Positions 25,292-38,700 of a DNA stretch of 64,000 nucleotides are shown here, piece after piece (the stretch's first letter is position 1; each line of letters opens with the position of its first letter). A program made the position numbers and the translations under genes. Under the pieces are notes generated by a model. It saw only the letters and a program-made list of their open reading frames with translations, was not told the DNA's origin and ran no database searches. Where the stretch lies: NCBI GenBank assembly GCA_963082975.1, contig OY720345.1:15526491-15590490 (forward strand), read 5' to 3'. This DNA comes from Labia minor. Taxonomy: Eukaryota > Arthropoda > Insecta > Dermaptera > Spongiphoridae.

Positions 25292-25556
25292 ATTCATAAA
25301 TTAAGTAAAAAAAAACTAGCAATGTAGGGGCAATTTAACATTTTACAAAATAATAATAGTAATAAATTTACAAATAAGACGTGAGAGATTTACTGTAAGA
25401 ATAGGGGGCGTTTAAGCCTTTTTTACTTTGTTAATTGCTCTCCCGCCCCTAACTATTCTAATATAAAATAAAGAGTAATAATATAAAAAAAATAACCTTC
25501 TAAAACAAAGAAAAAATAACCCATATGTTATATTCTCTCTTGAATAGTTTAACCTT

Positions 25557-25591
<35 letters not shown>

Positions 25592-28500
25592 CTTATGTTG
25601 TAATAATCTCATTCTCCCACAAGGGCCTGAGAAAAATAATCTTTTTTACCACCGAATGAAAATCCCGTTAAAATACAAGAAGAGAGAGAGAGAGAGAAAA
25701 AAAAATAAAATTAAAAAAAAAATATAATAAGAAGAAACATTTTAATTATTTTTACAACTTATTTGTAACCACAATCTGTTTTCATATCATTAGAAGAAAT
25801 TAAATAAATAATTGTATTGTTTTTTTAGTATTTAATAAAGGAGAGATGTTAAAAAAAACAATAGTAAATTTTAAAAGATATTTAAAAAAAAATATTAACA
25901 TCTGCAGAGTTAAAATTTCGCTCAGGAGTAAAACACGTGAGAAAGTATAGAGAAAAAAAATAAATCAAAAGGAGTGGGTGGAAGATTTATATATATACCC
26001 TCTTCAGTGTGCTAACATCTGGCTTTTAATTCAATGTGAAAGAAAACTTAATATTTATTTTATTCTGTTGTTAAGAAATTATTAAGTATATACATAGATA
26101 CATACATAACATTATAAATATATTATATTATATTATTATAATTATAATATTTAATAATAAATATATCAAATTGGAATTTTTGTATAAACGAATCTGAAGG
26201 ATTATTTATATTAATAAAAAATGAACTGTGGCCAGGCTCAGAAACAACCGAAATTAATTTCCAAACACCATTATATAGTATATAGGAGTATAAAGTATAA
26301 AAAAAACTTATTTTTAAAACTTGAATTAAAAGAATCAATTATATTATCTTGGTTTTTATTTTTAGTTTAATTACTCAATTATTAATTACTGCTTTATTTT
26401 AAGTGAAAAATTTCCGACAATGAATATGAAATTAAATAATTACTTTAGAATCTACCACTTCCGGTTCCCCGATATACACCAAAAGTTGAGGAATTCATGC
26501 TACTGATGTATTAAGTAAATATATCAAATTTTATCGAAGTTTATTGAGCCGTTCAAGCTATACACGTCTGTACGAACACACAACGGACAGACGGACAGAC
26601 ATCATTCACAAAATGCATGATTCGTGGAGATATTTAAAAATCTCTACAAGTGAAATTTGGTGTAAAGACAATACCTTCCCTTCCTATCGTCGGTCGGTAA
26701 AAAGTAAATGAATTAAGTTAATGCATTCATTTCTGTATGAAGATAATAATTTTTTTTTAAATTTTTAATATGTACGAGTATATGATATACTTAAATAACT
26801 TTTATTAATTTTATATATTCAAGAGACAATTACCATTTTATACTATTAATCATCATTAAAATCAAAAGTTTTAACTAAAACAAGAGATGTGAAATTTGAA
26901 TTATTTCCAAATTTACTACAAGTCCATCCAGTATACTGTAGTACACCAGTATCACTTTTTTCTGTTAACAAAATGCATGATTCGTGAAGATATGTAACAA
27001 TCTCCACATGTAAAATTTGGTACGAAAACAATACCTTCACTTTCTTATCGTTGGTAGGTAAAAAACAAAATCGTTACTGTTTATTATCATTTTTACTATT
27101 TACTTATTTATTTATTTTTTATTATTTTCTAACAAATTAGGAAAGCGTTAATTTTTTTTAGCTAACTGGAATGGATATACATAAAATAAATAAAAAAGCT
27201 AATTTGATAAATATTTTAGTTTTTAAAAAATATTAGTTTAGGTTTTTGAAAAGGCTTAGAAAGGTGTATGATAGGAGAAAGAGTAAAGAGTTTTTGTTTT
27301 TTTATTTGTGAGTTGAAGTGAGGCGTTTCGATTGGCTCCGTCTCTAAGATAGAGAGAGAGAGACGGATCTGTCTCTCTATAACCGAGAGATACAGAAAGG
27401 GAACGAGTTAAAGCGAAGAAGAGGAGAGAAGATCGCATTCGATACGCATCAACGCGTTTCGTCGACCTAAGGCAAAAGGTATTCAGGAGAGACAGAGAGA
27501 ACAACACCACGAACAACAACAACCACACAACATCAACATCTCTTTACTACTACTGGTTCTTTGCTCTCGGGCCGTGCAACAGGCCATTTGTAATTTTAAT
27601 TGCATTCTCTTTTTTTTGTCCTGAGCAGCAGAAAATTACGAGATCGAAAAAGAGAGTGAAAGAGAGAGGGTGAAGCAAGGTAAAAGGTGGCATGTGGCGT
27701 GCAATTATTAGAGCACATGTGTCAATCGTTGAAGAGGACACCCAACCGAGAAGAAATATTTCAATAGAAAGAAAGTGATGGGGACAGAGCTCCCCCCCTC
27801 TCCCTACTTCTGTTGAGGTGAAGAGCGGAGGGAAGAAAGAAAGTAATCAAATTCAAAGTTTTTATCATCATCTTCTTCATATATAATTGGAAAAAGTATC
27901 ACATATTAAATCAAGACAGGAGAATAGCAAAATGGTTTTAAAACTATGCTAATCATTGCTGTGAATAGCACTGCCCTACTCTTCTTTTTCAGCAAGTCAT
28001 TGAAAAATTCCAATCTCCTTGAAATCATACGGCTGATTAGAAGAACTTATTTGAAAAGAAATAAGGAGAGGGAATTTTTTATTTTTATTTTTATTTTTTT
28101 TATTTTTTAATTTTTTTTTTTTATTGATCAAAGGAAAAAGAAGTTGCTCTCTGCCTACCTGGATCACTCGCATCGGTAGTCCTGTTTCTTTAGCGAGCTG
28201 CTCCCGGATATGTCTCGTCGGTTTTGGTGTCTGTGCAAATGCCGTTTTCAAAATTTCCAATTGTTTCGCTTTAATTGTTGTTCTTGGTCCGCGACGTTTC
28301 GAACCACTATTCCCGTCTTCGGGGGATTTATTTTCGGTTTGTGAATCACGTGTTTCGGGATCACCATCAAGTGAACCTTAAATTAAAATAAATAAATAAA
28401 TAAATAAATAAATGAAAGCCAACTTTATTTATTTAGGACGATATAATAAATAAAGAAGCGAAGTAGAAAATGATGTCGTTTGAATTAAGAATCGTGTCAT

Positions 28501-31500
28501 TTAAATATGCAATGTCCGTATCATTAAAATAAAAAAAAAACATCAAAAGAAAAGTATATATAAAGGGGTTGTTTTTTTAAAGAAATTTATAAGTTATAAT
28601 ATAATTATATTATAGGTTAAAAAAAGCAATTTTATTTATTTTAAATAACATAAAAATATTAATAATTTTTAGAAATATTTAAATTTCGAAGTGAATATTT
28701 TTAATTAAATTTTATTAAATGATTTTTAAAAAAAAAAATGGGATTAACAAAATTTATTATTAAATTCATCTACTCGATATTATATTATAGGTTAAAAAAA
28801 GCAATTTTATTTATTTTAAATAACATAAAAATGTTAATAATTTTTAGAAATATTTAAATTTCGAAGGGAATATTTTTAATTAAATTTTATTAAATAATTT
28901 TAAAAATATGGGATTAACAAAATTTATTATTTAGTTCAACTACTCGATATTATATTATAGGTTAAAAAAAGCAATTTTATTTATTTTAGATAACATGAAA
29001 ATATTATTAATAATTTTAGAAATATTTAAATTTCGAAGGGAATATTTTTAATTAAATTTTATTATAAATAATTTTAAAAATATGGGATTAACAAAATTTA
29101 TTATTAAGTTCAAAAACTCGTTGATTCATAATCTATATACACTTGGACAATGTTAAGGTTTGAATCTTTAGGATACTCTTCCAGTTATGCTATCCACTAT
29201 TATAAATAAATAATTATTTATTTTTATTTATTAACATAAATAAATTATATTTCCAAATATTTAATGTCATACAATCATTTAGAACTACGCTAACTCAAGA
29301 TTAATTTCCATTCAAAATTTGTTATAAATCTAAAATTTATTAGATAATAAAACACAATATTGTTAAAATGTGTTCAAGTAAAAATGAAATAAAAAAAATA
29401 TCCATCATGATAAATGAAAAATGCATGTTTAACCGTCGAATGGTTGAATAAAAATGGAATTCGTTAGTAAAGGGTAGCTATTAAATATCCAATCCTGATG
29501 GTTTATCTAGAACAGTGATTCTCAACCATTGTGCTGCTGCGAGATTATGAGGCTCTTAAACATTTCCGACTTTTTTTCTAAATTTTTTTCAATTTTGTTG
29601 TAAAAAAAATAATAAAACGTTTTTAGGACTAGGCTCTTAAACATTTCCGACTTTCTAAATTTTTCAATATGGTTCTAAAAAAACAAAAAAAAGGTAAACT
29701 GTTTTTGGGACCACTTTTTTTCAATTTTGTTTGTTTTAAACCGTTAAAAGTGAGCCGCGGTAAAAAAAAAAAAGTTGAGAATCACTGATCTAGAATTTAT
29801 ATAAAGGTTCGATTGATTCAAGCTTACCTTGATCTTCACTGTCATCGAGGGCTTTGGAAACATCGCCAGCGTTCGCCCCACCGCCAGGAGTTCCGCCCGC
29901 GGGACCAACACCGGCCGCTGCAGCAGCAGCAACCGCGGCGGCTGCAGCCGTTGCAACGGCCAATTCAGCTGCATTTAATACATTAGGTTCTTGTTTCACC
30001 ACCTGCTGTGGTGGTCCACCAGGGGCGCCGACACCCCCAGTACCAGCTCCGCCCCCGCTTGTCGGGTCGTCGTCCTCATCATCCTCCGAGGCCGACAACA
30101 GCGTATCTGTCAAAAGAACCACGCCTGATTAGACAACTTGCAAAACAACTCTACGACATATCAGGACGTCATTTCTACTATTCTTATTTCTCACAAACCC
30201 ACACACAAACGCACACCATACACACTCACCCAAAAAAAAAAAAAAAAATCTAATCAATCATCTTCTCTTCTCTCTCAAATCAATCCTTCAACTTTTGAAT
30301 ACAAATGATCCAATTTTTAATACCTTATCATAATAAATAATAAAATTCCAACACTAAATAAATAATATAAACATTTATTTATTTATTTGTTTATTTTTAA
30401 ACATTTATAAGTTTTATATTCAATATTCAGATATTTTATAAGATTTTAATTTACTTTTGTGTGGGAAATTGATATTTTATATTGATAATATAAAAATAAA
30501 AATAAAAAAATTTAAAATCATATTTAAGAAAAATTGAATATAAAATTTATTTATAGGGCTACTATAATATTTAATATTAAACAGAAAAACACTAAAAAGA
30601 AAAATTTATATCCCTTCTAGTCTAAAAAAAAAAAAAAAATTTGCATTTATCTTTTTAGTTCTCAATTTTTTTTTTTTTTTTTTTTTTTAATAATTTTTGT
30701 ATGTCAAAAAGTAGAATTTTTGTTTGTATTTTGTTTTTTTGAATAAATTTTTTTTTTATAAAGTAAATTTTAAATCTGAACTAACAACTTATAAAGTTGA
30801 AATGTCAATTTTCTTTCTATTTATGGGCTGTTTCATGATGATTCATGTGTTTAAAAGTCTATTCCCACCTCCCGGTGGTCTTCCACATTATGTGCTATCC
30901 ATTCTATGCATCCATTCAAAATGTATATGTATACATATTTACATAATTTTAGACGCAAAATAGAAACAGAATTAATTATTAAATCTCCCTATAAGAAAAG
31001 AATAAAAATCTCTTCTAGTGAATTTATGTTTCAAACTATTTAAATAAAAATTTTATTAATTAAAAATTGGATTTCTATTTATTAATTCTATTATTTATAT
31101 TATATTATATTTTTCATTTGAATTTGAATTGTATCTATATTTATTATGATATTTATCATAGATAATAATTTTAAAATATATAACCAGTGATGTATTGGTA
31201 AAATAAGAAGTAAGGGAACGCATAATGGGAGCAAAAAAGTCCTATTTTCAGCAAACTATTTTTTACCATATAAGTTTTTATTTTTTCTCTATTACAACTA
31301 TACAAAAAATAGAAATTCTAACAGTAGATTTAAGTGGGAGTTGTCGGGACATGAAAAAGTACTGGAACGCGTTCCGGTTCTAAAAAAAGGTAAGGGAACG
31401 TCGTCACCCGCGTTCCCCTCCCAAAACACCACTATATATAACTTCCAATCTCGTCCTACCTGTCTTCCTTTATCCCATCAATAATACATAATATTTATTT

Positions 31501-32760
31501 TATTAACAATTTCCCAAATATATATTTCTATAATATAAAAATTTTTCAAAATTTCATTGAAATGAATGATTGGAAAAAACCTAAATAAAAATTATAAAAC
31601 AAACTCAAATTTATATTTATATAAATTAATTATTTGTTTGAAATTAACAATATACATTTCCTATTTTGATTTACAGTTTCATATTTATTTCAAAATCATA
31701 TCAAAATAAAAAACAAATTAATATAATAAAATTATATAGAGATGTCCGGGAAACAAGTGCTTTTTTGTTTATTTTTCAATATTATGTATTAATATAAACT
31801 ATTATATTATTATATTATATAAATTTTATTTATTATAAAATAAATAATATATAACTATAATTATTAAAGTAAAATATTTAATTAAATATTAATAATATTT
31901 GATTATTATTTAAATATTTAAATTATTATTTATATATATACACAGGCAACAGCCCAAAGATTATCGCAACCAACAAATGTCAATATTAAACATGAATTTA
32001 TCGACAAAAGAGATCGTTTTTTTAATTTTTTTAATATTCACGACCAGAACAACATCAAAATAAAAATTAAAGAAAACTCCACTCAAGGCAGATTACTAAA
32101 AAAAATTGATCGTTAGGTATACGAAAAATATTATTTTCAAAGAACTATTTAATAAAATGCTGCAAACCATGATAAATTCATATTAAACTGAAATTGCAAA
32201 CAACGTTTGCAACAGGTTCAACTAGTTATTAATATAATTGTTAAATATGGTTATATATATTTAAGTAAGTATAAAGGTATAATAAAATTTAATATCATTT
32301 TCAGTAGATATATAATATCCAAGAATTGATATTTTTTTATTTTGTTGCGGTTTATTGTCAAAAAAATTAACTCGCGTTTCACTTCCCGATTTTTGTTTTT
32401 AATTCTGTTCCAAATGATTAATTTTAAAATATTTTTATTTAAAAAATAAAAATTAATTTTATACAAGAATTTTAATAATTGTTCTGTTTTTGAAATAATA
32501 GACACTATATACATATATGTATGTACATAAGTTGAATGGGTTAAAAGAAGAATTAAATAAATAAAAATTAATAAATTTAAATTTAAGTATTTTATTTATT
32601 TTTTTTAAATTATTGTACCGAAATTTATGCTTTTTACTATCTCGCCAGAGATAGTATTGCTATCACGAAAATTTTCGATGTTGAGATTTTGATGTTGTTA
32701 TATATTTCGAAGGTTCCTGAATCATTTTCACTAAGGTTGAGAAAAATGTATGTGTATATT

Positions 32761-32791
<31 letters not shown>

Positions 32792-35700
32792 GTATATATA
32801 CATATATATATATGTGTATGTATATAGGCAAGATTACGCAAAAACGGTTTGAGCTAGAATCATGAAATTTGGTACGCGGGCATTATTCAAAATTCGTAGT
32901 TTTCTGTCAGTAATGTCGATCTGACCACATAAAGCGCCAATAATTAGAAGATTTTTTTTTTTTTAGAAAAGAGAACAGATAAATCGACTATAGATATAAA
33001 AAAAAATATCGTAAAAAAATCAGTCCACAATCCTATAGTTCTAATAAAAATTAAAATAAAAACATCTGTAATATTATAATTATTACAATTATCTAATCTA
33101 ATCTAGTTTTAAGATGGATTATCGGATTGAAGGGGATAAAACAGAAACTTTTGAGATAATTAAGGTGGTCAAGATTTTTTTTTGAATTCAGAAGCATAGG
33201 CAAAGAGATTAGATAAAGACATTATATTATATTATTATTAACTGCATGTTTTTTTTCATAGTTAATTAAATTTTAAATTCAACTTATATCCTTCTTTCCA
33301 AGTCAAAATTACCTTTTTTTACTATCTCGCCAGTTTTGAGCAAGAATAATGAAATTTGGTACACAGGCAATATTCAAAATTCGTAATTTTCTATCAATTT
33401 TTGAGAAATGTAGCTCAACCGGAAGAGGGTCAATATCTAGAACGTTTTGATTTTTTTTCCTCTAAAGTGCCCGTAAAAATAAAAATATATGTTTGATAGT
33501 TTTTCTCATGACTAAAAATTATATAAAACTGCTATATATAGAATTTTAGCTTGATTGAATCGCTGAAAGTACCAGAATTAATTTTTTAACACTGCAAATC
33601 TCACGCGCCAACACGTGACGTGGTGCCATCAACAAAGAGTCAAACACGCGCTGGTCTAATAAATATTATTTATTGATTTTAATTTATAATTAATTAAATT
33701 TAATTTAAATATAATATATTATGTTCTTTAATCCAATTCATTTTGCGAGATAGTCGAGTGGAGACACTCCAGCTACGAATTATATTATTTATTGTTTTAT
33801 TGAATAAATAAATTGAAATATTGTATAAAAATCCCATAAGAATTTATTATTATTTTTCTTTTTTTGAAAATGTAACTTATGAAAAAAAAAAAATCTGTCG
33901 TGAATTTTGAAATAATTCCATAGAATCAGTGATGCAGAGTGATTTTATTTTTCCCTTTCTACTAGTGACACCCCCTCCTGTGTATTGTTGAAGAGGGTGT
34001 TTCTCAAGAGAGAGAGAGAGAGAGCAAATATTTAATTCGGATCTCTCTCCTCCTCTTTGGTGTGCATTCACTCCAATTCCCATAGAAGCAAGCAAGCAAC
34101 AGCATTCGATTGCTTGAGTCAACTAACATCGTTAATAACCACTCGAAATAAATAAATACGAAGGGTTGTTGCTCTCTGCAGCTTGGCTTCACACCCTCAA
34201 TCCCACTCGACCCCACCTCCTCCTCCTCCACCACCAATAGACAAGTCCATCATTGCAAATTCAGGTGGGAATGATGTGCAGGGATACAAGAGGGTGGTGG
34301 AGGCAAAAATATGAATGATCATTACATTCGCTCCCTCTACCCCAGATGACAGTTATGTATGTTGAGCAAATTGAGTTAGCCATCCAATGAATATACAAAC
34401 TTATATATATATATATGAATATATGTATTAAGAAAAATTCAATTATTCACTCGCTAGTCATAGAATAAGCTCCCTGTTCCAGTCTTTGAACACGAGATTA
34501 GTCGCTAGACGAAATTAAATTAAAGCAAAAAAAAAATAATAAAGAACAAAGAAAAAGGTATATTTTTGTTCTTTAATTAGGGAAAATAAAACAAAATATA
34601 AACAAAGAGATGTGTATTTATAAATTTTAAAATAGAACAAAATTTTATTCAATTCAGATTTATTAAGTATATATTTTTTTCAAAGTAATTTCCGAAAGCA
34701 GGTAATAATATAAGTAAATAAAAATAAATACCTGTCGAAAGCGATTTTTTTTTTTTTTTTGAGAAAATAATTTTATAAGTTGGAAAAATTAAATCTTTTA
34801 AGAACAAGGATATAATTATTATTATTATTAATATAGTTATGCAATAATACTTATATGAAATTATCTGGAGTGTCTCCACTCGACTATCTCGCAATTTGAA
34901 TTGGATTAAATAACATAATATATTATATTTAAATTAAATTTAATTAATTATAAATTATAAATTAAAATTAATAAATAATATTTATTAAACCAGCGCATGT
35001 TTGGCTTTTTTTGATGGAACCAAGTCACAGGTTGGCGCGTGAGATTTGCAGTGTTAAAAAATTAATTCTGGCACTTTCAGCAATTCAATCAGGCTAAAAT
35101 TCTATATAAAGCAGTTTTGTACAATTTTTAATCATGTGAAAAATTATCAAACATATATCTTTATTTTTACGGTCACTTTAGAGGAAATAAAATCAAAACG
35201 TTGTAGGTAATGACCCTCTTTCGGTTGAGCTACATTTCTCAAAAGTTGATCGAAAACTACGAATTTTGAATAATGCCCGTATATCAAATTTCATGATTCT
35301 AGCTCAAACCGTTTCTTGTCTACATACATACACACATATATACACACACACAGATTCAAATACTCACAGATATTTTTCTCAACCTTAGTGAAAATGATTC
35401 AGGAACCTTCAAAACGTATCAAAACATCAAAATCTCAACATCGAAAATTTTCGTCATCGCAATACTATCTCTGGCGAGATAGTAAAAAATAGTAAAAAAT
35501 TGACAAAAAATTTCAAAACAAAACTCAATAAAATAAACACTTCATACTTATCAGGAGGGAAGATCATTATTATTTGTTTTGAGTATTAAATGTAACCAAA
35601 AAAAAAAAAATAATTAAAAAATTATTTGACTTAACGTTGAAGGGAAAATCTAATAAGATTAGAAGTTATAATTAAATGTTCATTTATTATTTAATTGCTT

Positions 35701-38700
35701 CTAAATGGATTAAAGGATATTTAATACAGTGGGTGTTATCCGCTTGACCCTCTTTAGATAAAACCCCCAGTACGATAATAGGCTTTCAATTCACAACCCA
35801 CAACTCATAAGATCCCCACAATTATAAAACACAAAAATATTTATTAAAAAAAAAAAAAAATATTAAAAAATAAATGATCTATTTCCAAATCCTTTATTTT
35901 AACATTTTTAAATATGTTTTTTTTTTAAATTTTCTTGTAAAATATAATATAATGTGTTAACCCTTATTAAAATGAGTATATAAATATTATTAATTTTTCA
36001 TGATTTAATAATATTTAAAATGAAAAGAAAATAATCTATTCTTAAAGATATAATCCGTATTTACGAGGGTGGGGTGAAAAGTTTCCGGCCTGACCAAGAA
36101 AAACGATGTTTTTAAATTTTTTTTTTTTTTTTGCTTTATTTTTCAACATTCAAGCTGAGACCTGTACGATGTTAGCTGAACGTGTGCGAAATATTTTGCA
36201 CAAACATTTAAACATGGAAAGGTGTGTTCAACGTGGGTGGCGCGTTTGCTAACGTTAGACCAAAAACTGCTTCCAAAAACCATTTCTACCGACAATTTGG
36301 CACTGTAAAGGCGTAATCCAAACGAATTTTTGCGTCGATTCATAAATGTTGATGACACTTGGGTCCACCACTACACTCCTGAAAACTAAGAACAATCAAA
36401 ACAAGCTCTAAATCAGTATTTTGAGGAGCTTGACGAATCTACGTTTAAAACTGGCATAACTAAATTAGAACACCGTTATGAGAAATGTATCAGTGTTGTT
36501 GGAGATGATGTTTCTTGTTCAGGCCGGAAACTTTTCACCCTACCCTTGTATATGCAATTTAACAAAATGACATATTTTTTACTATAAATTAAAATTAATT
36601 TAAAAAGAATTTAATATAAATATTTATTTATAATCTTTTTGTTAGATCATTGTATTCAATGGTATGTATATTATATATAAAAGTTTACTTTGTTTTTATG
36701 CTTTTCAAAGCAATGTTTTCCACCCCCTGAAGGAAGAATGAGAATGGGGATAAGGGGGGTGCTGAGTCAGATGAGAGAGGATCAAGCCCTTGGAGTCATT
36801 CTAGGCAACGACCAGAGTTGAAGAGACACCCCCAAAAGATTTGAACTGGGAAGATAAGTCAGTTTGAAAATCACCGAGGCATATCCAAAACAGAGGGGTT
36901 GGGGGAGGTCTTGATACATAACCCCCTTTGGGCGAAGAGATCATTCGAGTGTGAAATAAGCTACGGTTTTGTGGACACCCCCCTCCCCCTGGTCGGAGCC
37001 AAGGGATTCGTTTAAGCCCTACCAATGCTCCCCCCCATACCCCGCTTTTTCGAAAAGCTCAGCCCTCCGTTGAGGTTTCAAATGACCTTAAAAGCCTAAT
37101 CTCTGGACCGATTAATGAATGGCAAATGAGATTAGTAAACGGGAAAAGATTAACAACATCCGATCTATCGAGTAGGCAGATTCATTTCATATCTATAAAT
37201 AATAAATAATAATATGCTGGAAAAAAAAGATATTATAGCAAAACAATTCGGATGAACATTGGGCTTTGGTTCAAGTAAAATTCGTTAATATTACAGATTA
37301 GTAATATAAATGAGAAAAAAAAAGTAAATTATTTAAAATTTCCTATTTTTTTTTCTTTTTCCTGTAATTTCAAATTCTTAGAAATAATTTACATAAAAAA
37401 ATCATGAATTTTTTCTCAAATTAAGTGATATTTATAATCATTATTAGATTTAATGATTACATAAAAAAATTCCCAACTATTATATATATATATATTAATT
37501 TGATATAATTATTAATAAAACAAAACGCATAGAAGTCATGTAATTCTTAATTATGTAATCTCTTTCCCCCAGTAATATGATCATAAAAATGTATCAAATT
37601 TTAAATAGAAATTAATCTATAATTTTGTATTAATTAGTTTTAAAAAGTAATTAATTTCGGTTTCGAGACCTTTAGAAAATTACTAAAAGATTAGTACTTA
37701 TAATAATTGTAAACAAAAACAAATTATATTTATTTGTATTTATAAATTTTTATTAAATTATTATTATTAAACCAAAATCCTTTAATTAATAAAAAATATT
37801 TCAATACTAGGCGGACCCGTTGCAAACGGAGTTGGCAATTTAAGTTTAAACTGAATTTGTAACTAAATTCATAATGTTATAGACATCACATACCTAACTT
37901 CATAATGTTATAGACATTACATACCTAACTTCATAATGTTATAGACATCATATATATACATACATACGACGGAAATTATATACCTATATAGAGCTACTCT
38001 AATAACAATAGGAATTTAAAAAAAACATAAATAAACTATCTCTATGCTAACCTACTTTCCATGATCTGGATCATATTAAATAATAATTATAAAATAAATT
38101 TAAGTATCAGATTATTAAGTAGATAATATTATTTATTTTTAATACATATATAATTTTTATTGATTTTATATTTTAAAAAACTAATATCTATAATAGAAGA
38201 AGGATTATATTATTTTTTTTTTGTATTTTCCAAGTGTCAAAGAGAAAAAGAGAGGAGATTGTTTTTAAAACTAATTTTAACTACTTTTGACATAAATTTT
38301 TTCAAATATAAAAAATTGGAATCATCATCCCCAATTTTCATAGTTATGAAAAAAGTTTTTTTTTATTTTTTTTATGACATGAGAGTTGGAAATTCATTGG
38401 GTGATAGAATATCTGACGGTTTTTGATTCCTCCATCGTTCCCTGCCTCCTGTCCCAGCTGTCCCAACTGTCTCTCTCCTGGATTGACACTTGAACCCACT
38501 CCTATCCCCCCTTCTCTCCTTGGGCCCCCATCTCGTGCCTCGTACGCTCATACTACACCTTACTCTCTCTCTCTATCTCTCCAACGCTTCAATTTTTTTT
38601 TATTTTATTTTTCATTTTTTTTCTCTTGACAACTAGACAAGACAACAAGACGAAAATTCACTCACATTCATTATTATTCTGAATTATATTTTTTTTTTTG

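Larger units (their letters stand above)
14531..28158 (-). other. Lim1 intron 5, 13.6 kb
   Basis: Large intron splitting the homeodomain (donor gtaggc, acceptor ttattatag). It holds HINE-like elements (14787, 18776, 20122, 21498, 22859, 26218, 26955), a hAT-type MITE (18194), an 18S-rRNA-like scrap (15932), tandem repeats, microsatellites and several GC-richer unique islands (17030, 19640, 27250) that could be enhancers. No further coding exon was recognised. Confidence 0.8.
28377..29827 (-). other. Lim1 intron 4
   Basis: 1.45-kb intron, donor gtaagc, acceptor tttaatttaag. It contains a three-unit tandem array of about 170-176 bp (28597-29127) and a 275-bp hAT-type MITE (29513-29787) that ends only 40 bp from the upstream exon. 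Confidence 0.85.

Noticed and set aside
29854-30132. Long GC-rich plus-strand frame
   Set aside because: Antisense shadow of the Lim1 acidic linker exon, which has the splice sites and family context.
32637-32831. Tyr/Ile-rich open frame
   Set aside because: A translation of the TATG/TA microsatellite inside a HINE.
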